Shown here: piece after piece, positions 28,415 through 36,106 of the stretch
How the letters are laid out: each line of letters begins with the position of its first letter
Position numbering within the stretch: the stretch's first letter is position 1
Source: Rhodospirillaceae bacterium
GTDB taxonomy: Bacteria > Pseudomonadota > Alphaproteobacteria > Rhodospirillales > Casp-alpha2
DNA length: 37,205 bases
NCBI GenBank assembly: GCA_002686255.1
Contig: NZAZ01000019.1
Location: 1 to 37,205 of the forward strand
Direction: 5' to 3'
Made by a program: the position numbers and the translations under genes
The notes under the pieces: generated by a model
Database searches by the model: none
What the model was told of the DNA's origin: nothing
Seen by the model: only the letters and a program-made list of their open reading frames with translations

Positions 28415-28636
28415 CCGGCCTTAACCTCTTAAAATTTGGGAAAACGATGTCCGTGGCAGGGTCAATGGACAATAAACCGCCAAGAAGGAATTTCGGCTAT
28501 GTTAGGTATTGAAATAGGGGTTTGCAAACTGCGATTAACCGCCTTTTGTCCCCTGGGTAGAGAAAAACCCGTTACTTAAGGATATGGCTTCTTCCGGGGA
28601 AATCGGGGCGGCTTCGTCCGGAGCCAATTAAAAGAC

Positions 28637-29203
28637 CTACGTCAGACGTTCAGTTTTAAATGAATCGACCGCCCTTGTTGCGTAATTTCTGCCAATCAGA
28701 GCGGGAAGGATGGCTGAAATAGGACGGGGATGAAAAAGTCTCAACAGGCGAAAGATCGCCGTTTCGCACCTTTTCAAGTGCAGTTTCCACAACTTCCGAA
28801 CTGATTCGAAAACAACTTTTATAAACCCGGATTGCCCAGATGGATTACTAAATTGATGACTGAATTCTTTTTGTACCTGAGCTTTAAGTTCCCTGCGATA
28901 CGCTCGATTTCCTGAAATCCATTTTGTTATTAGCCGCCCGAAAGAATTATTTAAGTTACCGTTCCCGTCAACGAGAAGTGGAATCTGCCCAGGCGGAGAA
29001 AGAGGAGGGCATTCAATGAGGTTCAGATGGACGGATACACGGATTTTTTTTCGTTCTTTGAGGGCATTTACTGTGGCCTGGAAGGCATAACCGTTGGAAA
29101 TAATGCTGGTACTGTTCAGGGTGCCATAGTCTATGCAGCCTATGATGTCAGATGTGATGCTTTCCGAAAGACCAATGTCGTCAGCGTGTATTAAGACGGT
29201 CAC
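28637..29203 (-). CDS. ChbG/HpnK-family deacetylase-like gene, C-terminally broken
   Basis: 188 codons, where the family is usually about 250-300 residues. The N-terminal 105 residues are clearly ChbG/YdjC/HpnK: TVLIHADDIGLSESITSDII with the metal-binding Asp pair, NSTSIISNGYAF and VSVHLNLIECPPLS. After about QVQKEFSHQF (residue 117) similarity stops: the family's SHQH and HPG motifs are absent and the frame ends in unrelated sequence. A second minus-strand frame across the end (about 28641-28840) ends SHPSRSDWQKLRNKGGRFI, which may be the displaced C-terminus. This implies an internal deletion plus frameshift. It is most likely a pseudogene. Confidence 0.6.
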   Translation of the reverse strand: MTVLIHADDIGLSESITSDIIGCIDYGTLNSTSIISNGYAFQATVNALKERKKIRVSVHLNLIECPPLSPPGQIPLLVDGNGNLNNSFGRLITKWISGNRAYRRELKAQVQKEFSHQFSNPSGQSGFIKVVFESVRKLWKLHLKRCETAIFRLLRLFHPRPISAILPALIGRNYATRAVDSFKTERLT

Positions 29204-29277
29204 GATAAAAAACGAATGCTCCCAAAGCGCGTGTCGCTGAACATCAGTGCGGGTTTAACGGGGAAGGAAGGCGCCAA

Positions 29278-30255
29278 TCATTTGGTTTTCTCCGCTATGA
29301 CGTAAGGCGGGCGCCCTTTAATTTCATCATAAATCTTGGCGATATATTCTCCGATTATTCCAAGGACAAGCAGAATTGTGCCGCTGAAAAACAAGATGAG
29401 GGCACTTGTGGTCGTCCAACCAGGAATATCAACGCCTACTAAAAACCATCGTATGGTTAAAAAGAGGCCGTAGCCAAAGCCCAGGGAAGCAGCCGTAAAA
29501 CCGACGTAAACAGACAACCGCAAGGGTGCCCCGGAAAACGACATGACGCCCCAAAGAACAAGGGATGTGAGTTGCCGGAGCGTATATTTTGATTTGCCGG
29601 CGAATCTTGCTTCAGCTACGTATTCCAACGTTGTGGAGCTAAACCCAAGCCAGTTTACGATGCCTCGAAGAAGAAGCTGTACTTCGCCGAGCCCCCGTAT
29701 GTAATCCACAACGCGTCGGTCCATTAAACGGAAATCCGCGGCGCCGGGCTCTATCCGGACTTCGGCCAACAGGTTGATTATAAAATATCCCATCTTGGTG
29801 AAGGTTTTTTTTATAAATCCCAAACCTTTGGTGTCCTGCTTGGCGGTATTGACGACCTCGAAACCTTCCTTCCACTTGGCATATAGGGTTTCAATCATTG
29901 CGGGCGGGTGCTGAAGGTCGGCATCCATAGTTATCACCGCCGCCCCGTTGGCGGAATCAATTCCGGCTTTGAGGGCGGTTTGATGGCCGAAGTTGCGAGA
30001 GAACCTGATTGCCCTTACTCGCGCGTCATCATCATGGAGGGCGCAAATGATTTCCCACGAGCGATCCCGGCTTCCGTCATCAACGAATAACAGTTCAAAG
30101 GAAACTTTTAAGTTATTTTCCACGACCTTTAGAATCTGGTCGAAAAGTTCACGGATGTTTTCTTGTTCGTTAAGAACCGGGACGACGATAGACAATTCAG
30201 GATCAGAATTGCCGTCAAGCTTGGCTGTGATATCGGTGTCAACCCGAGAGGACAT
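29278..30255 (-). CDS. Polyprenyl-phosphate glycosyltransferase (GtrB/ArnC-like)
   Basis: 325 residues. The GT2 domain shows LSIVVPVLNEQENIRELFDQ, LLFVDDGSRDRSWEII and TMDADLQHPPAMIETL with the DAD metal motif, plus RFSRNFGHQTALKAG. Two membrane helices lie at the C-terminus (about 235-262 and 272-300), followed by GEYIAKIYDEIKGRPPYVI, a signature of transferases that load a sugar onto undecaprenyl phosphate at the cytoplasmic face. The start is coupled to the upstream epimerase stop by a one-base overlap (TAATG), so both are probably cotranslated. Confidence 0.94.
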   Translation of the reverse strand: MSSRVDTDITAKLDGNSDPELSIVVPVLNEQENIRELFDQILKVVENNLKVSFELLFVDDGSRDRSWEIICALHDDDARVRAIRFSRNFGHQTALKAGIDSANGAAVITMDADLQHPPAMIETLYAKWKEGFEVVNTAKQDTKGLGFIKKTFTKMGYFIINLLAEVRIEPGAADFRLMDRRVVDYIRGLGEVQLLLRGIVNWLGFSSTTLEYVAEARFAGKSKYTLRQLTSLVLWGVMSFSGAPLRLSVYVGFTAASLGFGYGLFLTIRWFLVGVDIPGWTTTSALILFFSGTILLVLGIIGEYIAKIYDEIKGRPPYVIAEKTK

Positions 30256-31223
30256 TACCGTTGGTGTCCGCTTTCCAGCATATGGGAAGGTCTTTCCATT
30301 TGCCCGGCAACAGGGGAAGAATTTTCGATAAATTCAAAAATCTTTTTTAACCCCTCGTCCAAAGGAAGGCTGGGGATGAAACCGGCAATCCGTTTTAACT
30401 TGTCGGAATTGCCGCACCGCCTTTGAACCTCTAAATCATAACGGCCCTGAGGCAGCTCGATGAGCGCAACCTCAGAATTAGATTTCGTGAGAGCGATAAT
30501 TTTATTGGCAATTTCAACAATAGATGCGTCCTCGCCCTTGGCTATGTTGACAATTTCGCACCCTTGGAACCGCTCGGCCAAGAGGACGGTGGCTTCAATC
30601 ACATCGTCAATATAGGTGAAATCACGTGTCTGTTGGCCGTTCCCGTAGACCGTAAGCGGCTCACCCTTTAATGCTTGATAAAAAAAACGGGGAATAACCA
30701 TCCGCTCATCCTGCCGGGGGCCATAAACATTAAAATACCGAAGCGAACAAGATTGAAGGTGTTTTTCCTGGAAGAGAGCTTGGAGGTATATTTCATTATA
30801 GCGTTTTGCAATCGCGTAACTGGAAATGGGGGCAGCAAGAAAGTCCTCGTCAACATCTTGCTCGATCGCAGCCTTTCCATAAACGCCACTGGACGAAATA
30901 TAGATTAGGCGCTCAACCCCACCAGCGATACATGCATTACCGACATTTCGGATACCCAAAGTTTCCGTTTCCATCGTTTCGGCATCAACACCAAGATAAC
31001 CTGCTAGGTGATAAACGAGATCACAGCCCTTGGTGACCTGATGAACGGTTTCTTCATTACGAACATCACCTTCAATAAGGTCGATTTTTTCAATGGTCTT
31101 GGGGTCGAGCTTGTTGCCGCCTGAGAATTTGTCAAGGACGATCACGTCGTGACCACCATCCACCAGACGGTCCACCAAGTGGCTTCCGATAAAACCAGCT
31201 CCGCCGGTTACGAGTACTTTCAT
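30255..31223 (-). CDS. NAD-dependent sugar epimerase/dehydratase (extended SDR)
   Basis: 322 residues. The Rossmann start VLVTGGAGFIGSHLVDRLV binds NAD; the catalytic Ser is in YISSSGVYG and the Tyr136/Lys140 pair in SSYAIAKRYNE. SLRYFNVYGPRQDERMVIP and YGNGQQTRDFTYIDDV mark a nucleotide-sugar 4-epimerase or 4,6-dehydratase-like enzyme. Its role is likely to make an activated sugar for the adjoining transferase. Specificity between UDP-glucose 4-epimerase, uronate epimerase and dTDP-sugar types cannot be settled here. Confidence 0.92.
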   Translation of the reverse strand: MKVLVTGGAGFIGSHLVDRLVDGGHDVIVLDKFSGGNKLDPKTIEKIDLIEGDVRNEETVHQVTKGCDLVYHLAGYLGVDAETMETETLGIRNVGNACIAGGVERLIYISSSGVYGKAAIEQDVDEDFLAAPISSYAIAKRYNEIYLQALFQEKHLQSCSLRYFNVYGPRQDERMVIPRFFYQALKGEPLTVYGNGQQTRDFTYIDDVIEATVLLAERFQGCEIVNIAKGEDASIVEIANKIIALTKSNSEVALIELPQGRYDLEVQRRCGNSDKLKRIAGFIPSLPLDEGLKKIFEFIENSSPVAGQMERPSHMLESGHQR

Positions 31224-31411
31224 GCAAGAAGATTCCTCGGAAATATAATTCTTGTGTTTGTTTGCCCCTGTCGGGCAAAAAAATAAGTGCTTAATACCTG
31301 TTCATTAAAGCAAATTAACTTCAAAAAAAGAAAATACAGTTTTTTCTGGTTAAAGTCCTTAATACAGTTTCCACGACCTCTCCCGAAAATAGAGAAAATT
31401 TACTGTGAACC
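31224..31411. other. AT-rich intergenic gap
   Basis: 188 bases between the sulfotransferase and epimerase genes, both on the minus strand. It is strikingly A+T-rich with runs such as ACTTCAAAAAAAGAAAATAC. No open frame or strong hairpin is seen; a promoter for the epimerase-glycosyltransferase pair is likely here. Confidence 0.35.
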
Positions 31412-32236
31412 TTAGGGATTCTCTAAGCGATTATTATCAAAGGGTTTAAGGGTACAATAATTACGATGAAATTCCCTCAAAGTTCGATAAAGAGAGGCAA
31501 TATTTTCCGGCAATTGGGCATTTATCGAAACCTGTTTATACAAGTTCCGGTCAATCACGCTCGATATAATTTTTTTTATTTCTTCTTCTGAACCCTTGCG
31601 TTCAAGAAACTCAAACAGGCGCTGAATTTCTGATTCTTGGGTTTTTTCATCAAGGAGGTTGTTGTAATTGATGAAAACAATCGGAATGCCATCGGCCTGG
31701 GAGAGGAATTTTTCGACCCTGACTTTCCACACCCAATACCCGGCGCTCAGAGGTATCTTATACGATTTTGAGAGCGATGAGGCCACTTCGGAAGGATGAC
31801 GGAAACAATAGGCTACTTTTTCGATCGGTAAATATTTTGCCCATGCCCCCATCGTGTAGGAAAACCGGACATCCTTGATAACCATCTGGTCCCGTTTTTG
31901 GGCAATTTTTAGAATTTCATCCTTAATTTTAGCTGCGCGCCGCTCAATCACTGCCTCCCTGGGCGGAAGAAAGTAATTAATTTTTTTCAGGTTTTCCATG
32001 AACCCGCCGAATAACCCGCCTCGGGCTGACCCAGAGGCTGATGGAAAAGAAACGGACTTTCCCAAAATCAGGGCTTTATTAAGCGCCACAACCTCTTTGC
32101 TCTCAAAATAACCTTTGGGGTTGTGTTCGTCCGGAGGAAGCATTTCTGATATCTTGTCAAAATTGGCGCCGGCTTCCAGCAGAATATTGGCCACCAGAGA
32201 CGTTCCACACCGCCCAGTGCCAGTGACAACTATCAT
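31412..32236 (-). CDS. Sulfotransferase-family protein
   Basis: 274 residues. The 5'-phosphosulfate loop is at the N-terminus, VVTGTGRCGTSLVANILLEA, and the 3'-phosphate loop probably in CFRHPSEVASSLSKSY (about 142-157). HNPKGYFESKEVVALNKALI is shared with bacterial sulfotransferases that act on carbohydrates. It would transfer sulfate from PAPS to a glycan or lipid. No PAPS-synthesis genes are in the window. It is alone on the minus strand, divergent from the second radical SAM gene. Its low GC is in keeping with the island. Confidence 0.85.
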   Translation of the reverse strand: MIVVTGTGRCGTSLVANILLEAGANFDKISEMLPPDEHNPKGYFESKEVVALNKALILGKSVSFPSASGSARGGLFGGFMENLKKINYFLPPREAVIERRAAKIKDEILKIAQKRDQMVIKDVRFSYTMGAWAKYLPIEKVAYCFRHPSEVASSLSKSYKIPLSAGYWVWKVRVEKFLSQADGIPIVFINYNNLLDEKTQESEIQRLFEFLERKGSEEEIKKIISSVIDRNLYKQVSINAQLPENIASLYRTLREFHRNYCTLKPFDNNRLENP

Positions 32237-32625
32237 TAAAAAAAAAGTCCTTCTTCGATGTTCTTCATCGGGTATGAAATAAGACCGGATAGCTAAAATC
32301 GTACGTTATTTTTTTTAGCCTAATTTATTTTACTAGCCGGGCTAAACAGGGATTACACCCAGAGCTTCCCTGCCGGAGTTTTTGTACCATTGGCAGGGAG
32401 CCGATTAGACGTATAGATACAACTAACATCTGTATCAAGCGGGAAAGAATTTGGGTTTATAATCGCTGTTGTTGGAAATTGGCCGTTGGCCTGAAAGGGC
32501 CGGGCACGAAGGGAAATCCGGGTTAGTCAGGCAAAAAATCTTGATCGATTTCATGCCCTTATCGGACAAAAAAGGTCGCAAAAAAGGTCGCAATGATGAA
32601 CAGTAGCCTTTAGGTAATTATCATC
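32237..32625. promoter_or_regulatory. 389-base divergent control region with three repeats
   Basis: No gene is seen between the sulfotransferase and radical SAM starts. It holds an imperfect hairpin with arms GCTTCCCTGCC (32364-32374) and GGCAGGGAGC (32392-32401), a dyad GATACA-N9-TGTATC (32416-32436), and a perfect 12-base tandem repeat AAAAAAGGTCGC (32568-32579 and 32580-32591) about 35 bases before the radical SAM start. The elements are seen; a role in controlling the divergent genes is inferred. Confidence 0.5.
32568..32591. repeat. 12-base perfect tandem repeat (two copies)
   Basis: AAAAAAGGTCGC is repeated exactly twice, head to tail, immediately before AATGATGAAC and close to the radical SAM gene start. 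It could be a slippage product or paired regulator half-sites. Confidence 0.8.
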
Positions 32626-34056
32626 ATGAAAATCGTTTTTGCCAAAATGCACGATACCGGGAAGAACCTGATTCTGACCGGCGTTCAATATCCCATCAAT
32701 ATTGGATACCTTGCCCAGGTATGCCTCGATGCTGGGTACGAGGTTGAGATGTGGGATTTTTGTATTGAGCCCTTCGAGCCTGACTACATCATCGACAAAA
32801 TTAAAAGAGCAAAACCCGATATTCTTGGTGTGTCATGCGTAACTTCTGCCATTTATAACGGACATGACCTTTGTTCGATCGCAAAAAATGTTGACGAAAA
32901 TATTCTGACCATTGTCGGCGGCGTTCATATTACCGCTTTGCCGGAAGAGTGCCTGGAGGAGTTTCCCTCTTTCGATATGGGCGTCCTTCAGGAAGCAGAA
33001 GGGATTATTCTCGATATTTGTGAAAGTGTAGAAAGCGGCGACCTTAGGCCGAACAATATTCCGGGCACTGTTTTTCGCGATAACGGAAACATAAAGTTTG
33101 GCCCTCCACATCTTTCTCTTCCCGACGTCAACGAAATTCCCTACCCCAATCGCGATCTTCTTCAGATGGAGCGGTATGCCCAAAAACATTCCGGCAGGGG
33201 TATTTCCCGTAACGTCTGGAACGTGATCGAAATCGATTCGGCGCGCGGTTGTCCTTATGCATGTACATTTTGCAATGTCGAACTAACGCATGGCCGCAAG
33301 ATGCGTGAACGAACGCCTGAGCATGTAATGGGTGAGATCGAGGGTTGCGTCGCCAAATTTGACACGAATTTTGTGTTGTTTAACGATTCAACATTCACAA
33401 TTCGAAAAGATCGCGCGTCCGAAATTGTTCGCAGCTTACCTGGTGCGGGAATCAAGGCATATTCGGTCAACGCGCATGTCAACACGGTCGATGCGGAGTT
33501 TCTTGAAACTCTGGCCAGGACAGGTTGCTACCGGATTATGTTCGGTGTCGAATCCGGCTCCGAACGGGTACTCAGGGCAATAAAGAAAAATTCGACAAGG
33601 GAGCGCATAAAAGAGGCGGTGTTTGCAGCGAAGAGGGCAAGCATTCCCCAGGTAGAGACCACATTCATTTTGGGCTCCGACCCGTGGGAAACCGAAGAGG
33701 ATATGCTGGCCACGGAAGAGCTTATCCGTGAATTGCAGCCTGATCTTCTCGCTCTTGGTATTATTACCCCGTTTCCGGGCACTACGCAGTTCACCGACCT
33801 CAAAAGAATGGGATTCCTGGATGGCCTGCGTTGGGACCAATATCAAATTTTCACGGAAACGCCGCCGCCATGGCGAATCAAAAATTATTCCGCGGAAGAG
33901 CTTGTAAAAAGAAGGAATTCCATCCTTAAATCATATATCTGGACTCCGCGTTATGTCCTCAAGCAACTGGCGAAAATCCGTTCGTTTGGAGAGTTAAAAT
34001 ACTACGCTGGAATGGCGAATTCCTTCTACAAGGTCGTTATCAAACACGCCAATTAA
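32626..34056 (+). CDS. Second B12-binding-type radical SAM protein
   Basis: 476 residues from ATG 32626. The N-terminal cobalamin-binding-type domain spans about 1-135 (TGVQYPINIGYLAQVCLDAG, ILGVSCVTSAIYNGHDL, ILTIVGGVHITALPEECLEE, GVLQEAEGIILDI). The iron-sulfur cysteines 209, 213 and 216 are in ARGCPYACTFCN; then NFVLFNDSTFTIRKDRASEI and MFGVESGSERVLRAIKKNST. It is shorter than and clearly diverged from the first radical SAM protein in this cluster, so the two probably do different steps. Substrate unknown. It has moderate-to-low GC like its neighbours and is followed by a GT39-like gene on the same strand. Confidence 0.9.
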   Translation: MKIVFAKMHDTGKNLILTGVQYPINIGYLAQVCLDAGYEVEMWDFCIEPFEPDYIIDKIKRAKPDILGVSCVTSAIYNGHDLCSIAKNVDENILTIVGGVHITALPEECLEEFPSFDMGVLQEAEGIILDICESVESGDLRPNNIPGTVFRDNGNIKFGPPHLSLPDVNEIPYPNRDLLQMERYAQKHSGRGISRNVWNVIEIDSARGCPYACTFCNVELTHGRKMRERTPEHVMGEIEGCVAKFDTNFVLFNDSTFTIRKDRASEIVRSLPGAGIKAYSVNAHVNTVDAEFLETLARTGCYRIMFGVESGSERVLRAIKKNSTRERIKEAVFAAKRASIPQVETTFILGSDPWETEEDMLATEELIRELQPDLLALGIITPFPGTTQFTDLKRMGFLDGLRWDQYQIFTETPPPWRIKNYSAEELVKRRNSILKSYIWTPRYVLKQLAKIRSFGELKYYAGMANSFYKVVIKHAN

Positions 34057-34146
34057 GAGAAAAAAGTTGCCCGGTCATTAGGTTAAATTCCAATCGGATT
34101 TCTTCCAATTAAGAAACTTCGCCTGATACACGGCTTTGCCCTGATT

Positions 34147-36069
34147 GTGCTCGGTTTGAGCATCGTCTACGCCTTGTTCGGCCTGCGCCCCTTTGATTTT
34201 GACGAAGCCGGTATTTTCAACGCGCCGTATATGGTCGCCGCCCATTGGGATGTGTCTTACCCGGTCTTTTCTTATGCGGATCCCGATTACTTCGAACACA
34301 TTTGGTTTCACCCTCCGGTCCATTATATCTTGTTGGGGCTGGTTATGAAAATCATGCCTTTGTTCTACGCCGAAGGCGTGCTGCCAATAATTTTTGTGGC
34401 TCTATCGCTTTGGTTCGTTGTTTCCATAAGGGCCGATTCATCCTTTCGGTTCGCTTATGCCCTTTCATTATTTTCATTGATCGTAATTGCCGTATCGGCA
34501 CACATGTCAAATTTCGGCGTACGCCCGGAAATGAACATGACCCTTTGCTGGGCGGCAGGTTTGATCGCTTTGGAAAAGGGACGCCACGACAATTGGGCCC
34601 CGTGGCCGCTTGCGATAGGGGCCTTCCTGGTCACCCTGGGGGCGACTTTTCATTATATCGGAATGGCTTTCGTATTCGGCTTGCCGTTTTACGCCTACGC
34701 GGCGTATCGGGACCAGGAAATATCGGATTTCAAGAAATCATTAACGGCTCTTGCCGCCGGCTCTTTCATTATTGGAATCCCCTTCCTGGTTTTCTTTTTT
34801 GTGCCAATGTTGGATAAAATTCTTGTTTGGAGCGGAGCTCAAGGAAACTTGCTCTCGATATATTCATCCAACCCCATTGAGATTTTTTTATTCCACATTC
34901 AACGGAACCAATCTCAAGGTTTGTATTGGGGCACTCTTCCGTGGTTTCAGGATTTTACGGGAGCCCTGCAAAGGATGTATATGCCGACGGGGCTCGTTTC
35001 GGCAGTGGGATTGCTCTTTTTCAGGCAAACCCGGTTGATCGCCCTTGCCGTACTGCCTGAAATGATTTTCGTTTATTTTTATGCTGGCAAATCCCAGCCG
35101 TTTTATCTGCTTCTTCAATTTTTTCTTTTTTATATTTTTTCTTATACCCTTCTATTCAGATTTCTTTCTTTTCTTTTGAAGAGAAAGGGCTTTCTGCACC
35201 TTGAAAAGGTCACGCTGTTTGTCATCAGTTTTGCAGTGACTTTAACCTTAACCGTCACGTCCCCGAATTTTCAATTCGCGTTCGACGAATCCGGCCGGCG
35301 CCATTTTCATTGGATGGATTTGGCGCGTGCGGCCAGTCAAACAATCGTTGGCCCGGATGCGGTGATGTTTGGAAGAGAACCGGCCGCATATATCTCCGGC
35401 GCAAAATTCTGGTACCCCATGAAAGCGGGACCTTTGCCGACCACCCCCTCCAAGTCCGGAAAAGAAGATCTGCGCCAAATAACGGGGGCAATCGAATATA
35501 ACCTAATGAACGTCAATGACCTTATTGGGAAGCGATATAAAATCGGAAGAAAACTAAATCAAGGTCAGTATGCGGGGTACTACGCCTTGGGTGAGGCGAA
35601 TCTCAGAGGTTGGGTTGTAACCCCAGGGGCCGGATTTGCATTTTTTTCCGCCGAGAGGCCAGAACAAATTCGGTTCTATAGAATATTAAATACCAAAGTA
35701 CTTAAATTTGAAACGCTTCCCACGGGCGATTCCGTCGCGGGGACCTATGTATGTATTGAACCGAATGATCGGCATTTAAGGCAATATGCGTACTACCTAA
35801 ACCACCTTGAGCGTTTCCCAACTTATCTCGAGATAAACGGAACGAACCCCCAGGTGCTGGGTATTTTCATTACCTCTAATGAGCAATTTTCCAGGCTGGA
35901 AGCCGACCTCCCCAAAGGTTGTCGGATCAGAGAATCTTTTCGCGGAAATAAGGTCGTGATTTCTCACGCCGAATTTATGCTTCAAGTACCCGAATTTCAT
36001 AAAAACGAATTCTTCTTCCGCAATATGGCGGATGCGGGAGCGGAAAAAAAACGGCGCTCACCTAAATAA
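34147..36069 (+). CDS. GT39-like polytopic membrane glycosyltransferase
   Basis: 640 residues from GTG 34147; this start falls within the first membrane helix and lacks a ribosome-binding site. The frame is open from 34087 and would add LPIKKLRLIHGFALIV, giving a proper first helix, but no ATG/GTG/TTG lies there; ATT 34108 is one candidate. FDFDEAGIFNAP after helix 1 is the acidic pair typical of GT-C enzymes, and WFHPPVHYILLG follows. About ten helices extend to residue 375, then a soluble domain of about 260 residues. GT-C enzymes use polyprenyl-phosphate sugars, which would fit the GtrB-like transferase nearby. Exact activity unknown. Confidence 0.8.
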   Translation: MLGLSIVYALFGLRPFDFDEAGIFNAPYMVAAHWDVSYPVFSYADPDYFEHIWFHPPVHYILLGLVMKIMPLFYAEGVLPIIFVALSLWFVVSIRADSSFRFAYALSLFSLIVIAVSAHMSNFGVRPEMNMTLCWAAGLIALEKGRHDNWAPWPLAIGAFLVTLGATFHYIGMAFVFGLPFYAYAAYRDQEISDFKKSLTALAAGSFIIGIPFLVFFFVPMLDKILVWSGAQGNLLSIYSSNPIEIFLFHIQRNQSQGLYWGTLPWFQDFTGALQRMYMPTGLVSAVGLLFFRQTRLIALAVLPEMIFVYFYAGKSQPFYLLLQFFLFYIFSYTLLFRFLSFLLKRKGFLHLEKVTLFVISFAVTLTLTVTSPNFQFAFDESGRRHFHWMDLARAASQTIVGPDAVMFGREPAAYISGAKFWYPMKAGPLPTTPSKSGKEDLRQITGAIEYNLMNVNDLIGKRYKIGRKLNQGQYAGYYALGEANLRGWVVTPGAGFAFFSAERPEQIRFYRILNTKVLKFETLPTGDSVAGTYVCIEPNDRHLRQYAYYLNHLERFPTYLEINGTNPQVLGIFITSNEQFSRLEADLPKGCRIRESFRGNKVVISHAEFMLQVPEFHKNEFFFRNMADAGAEKKRRSPK

Positions 36070-36078
36070 CATGGACAA

Positions 36079-36095
36079 GCCAAAAAGATTTTGGC
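36079..36095. terminator. Convergent-gene hairpin
   Basis: GCCAAAA-AGA-TTTTGGC is a perfect 7-bp stem with a 3-base loop in the 37-base gap between the converging GT39-like and heparinase-like genes. On the plus strand it is followed by GGCTTATTTTG. It may serve as a bidirectional terminator, although the T run is not directly adjacent. Confidence 0.5.
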
Positions 36096-36106
36096 GGCTT
36101 ATTTTG

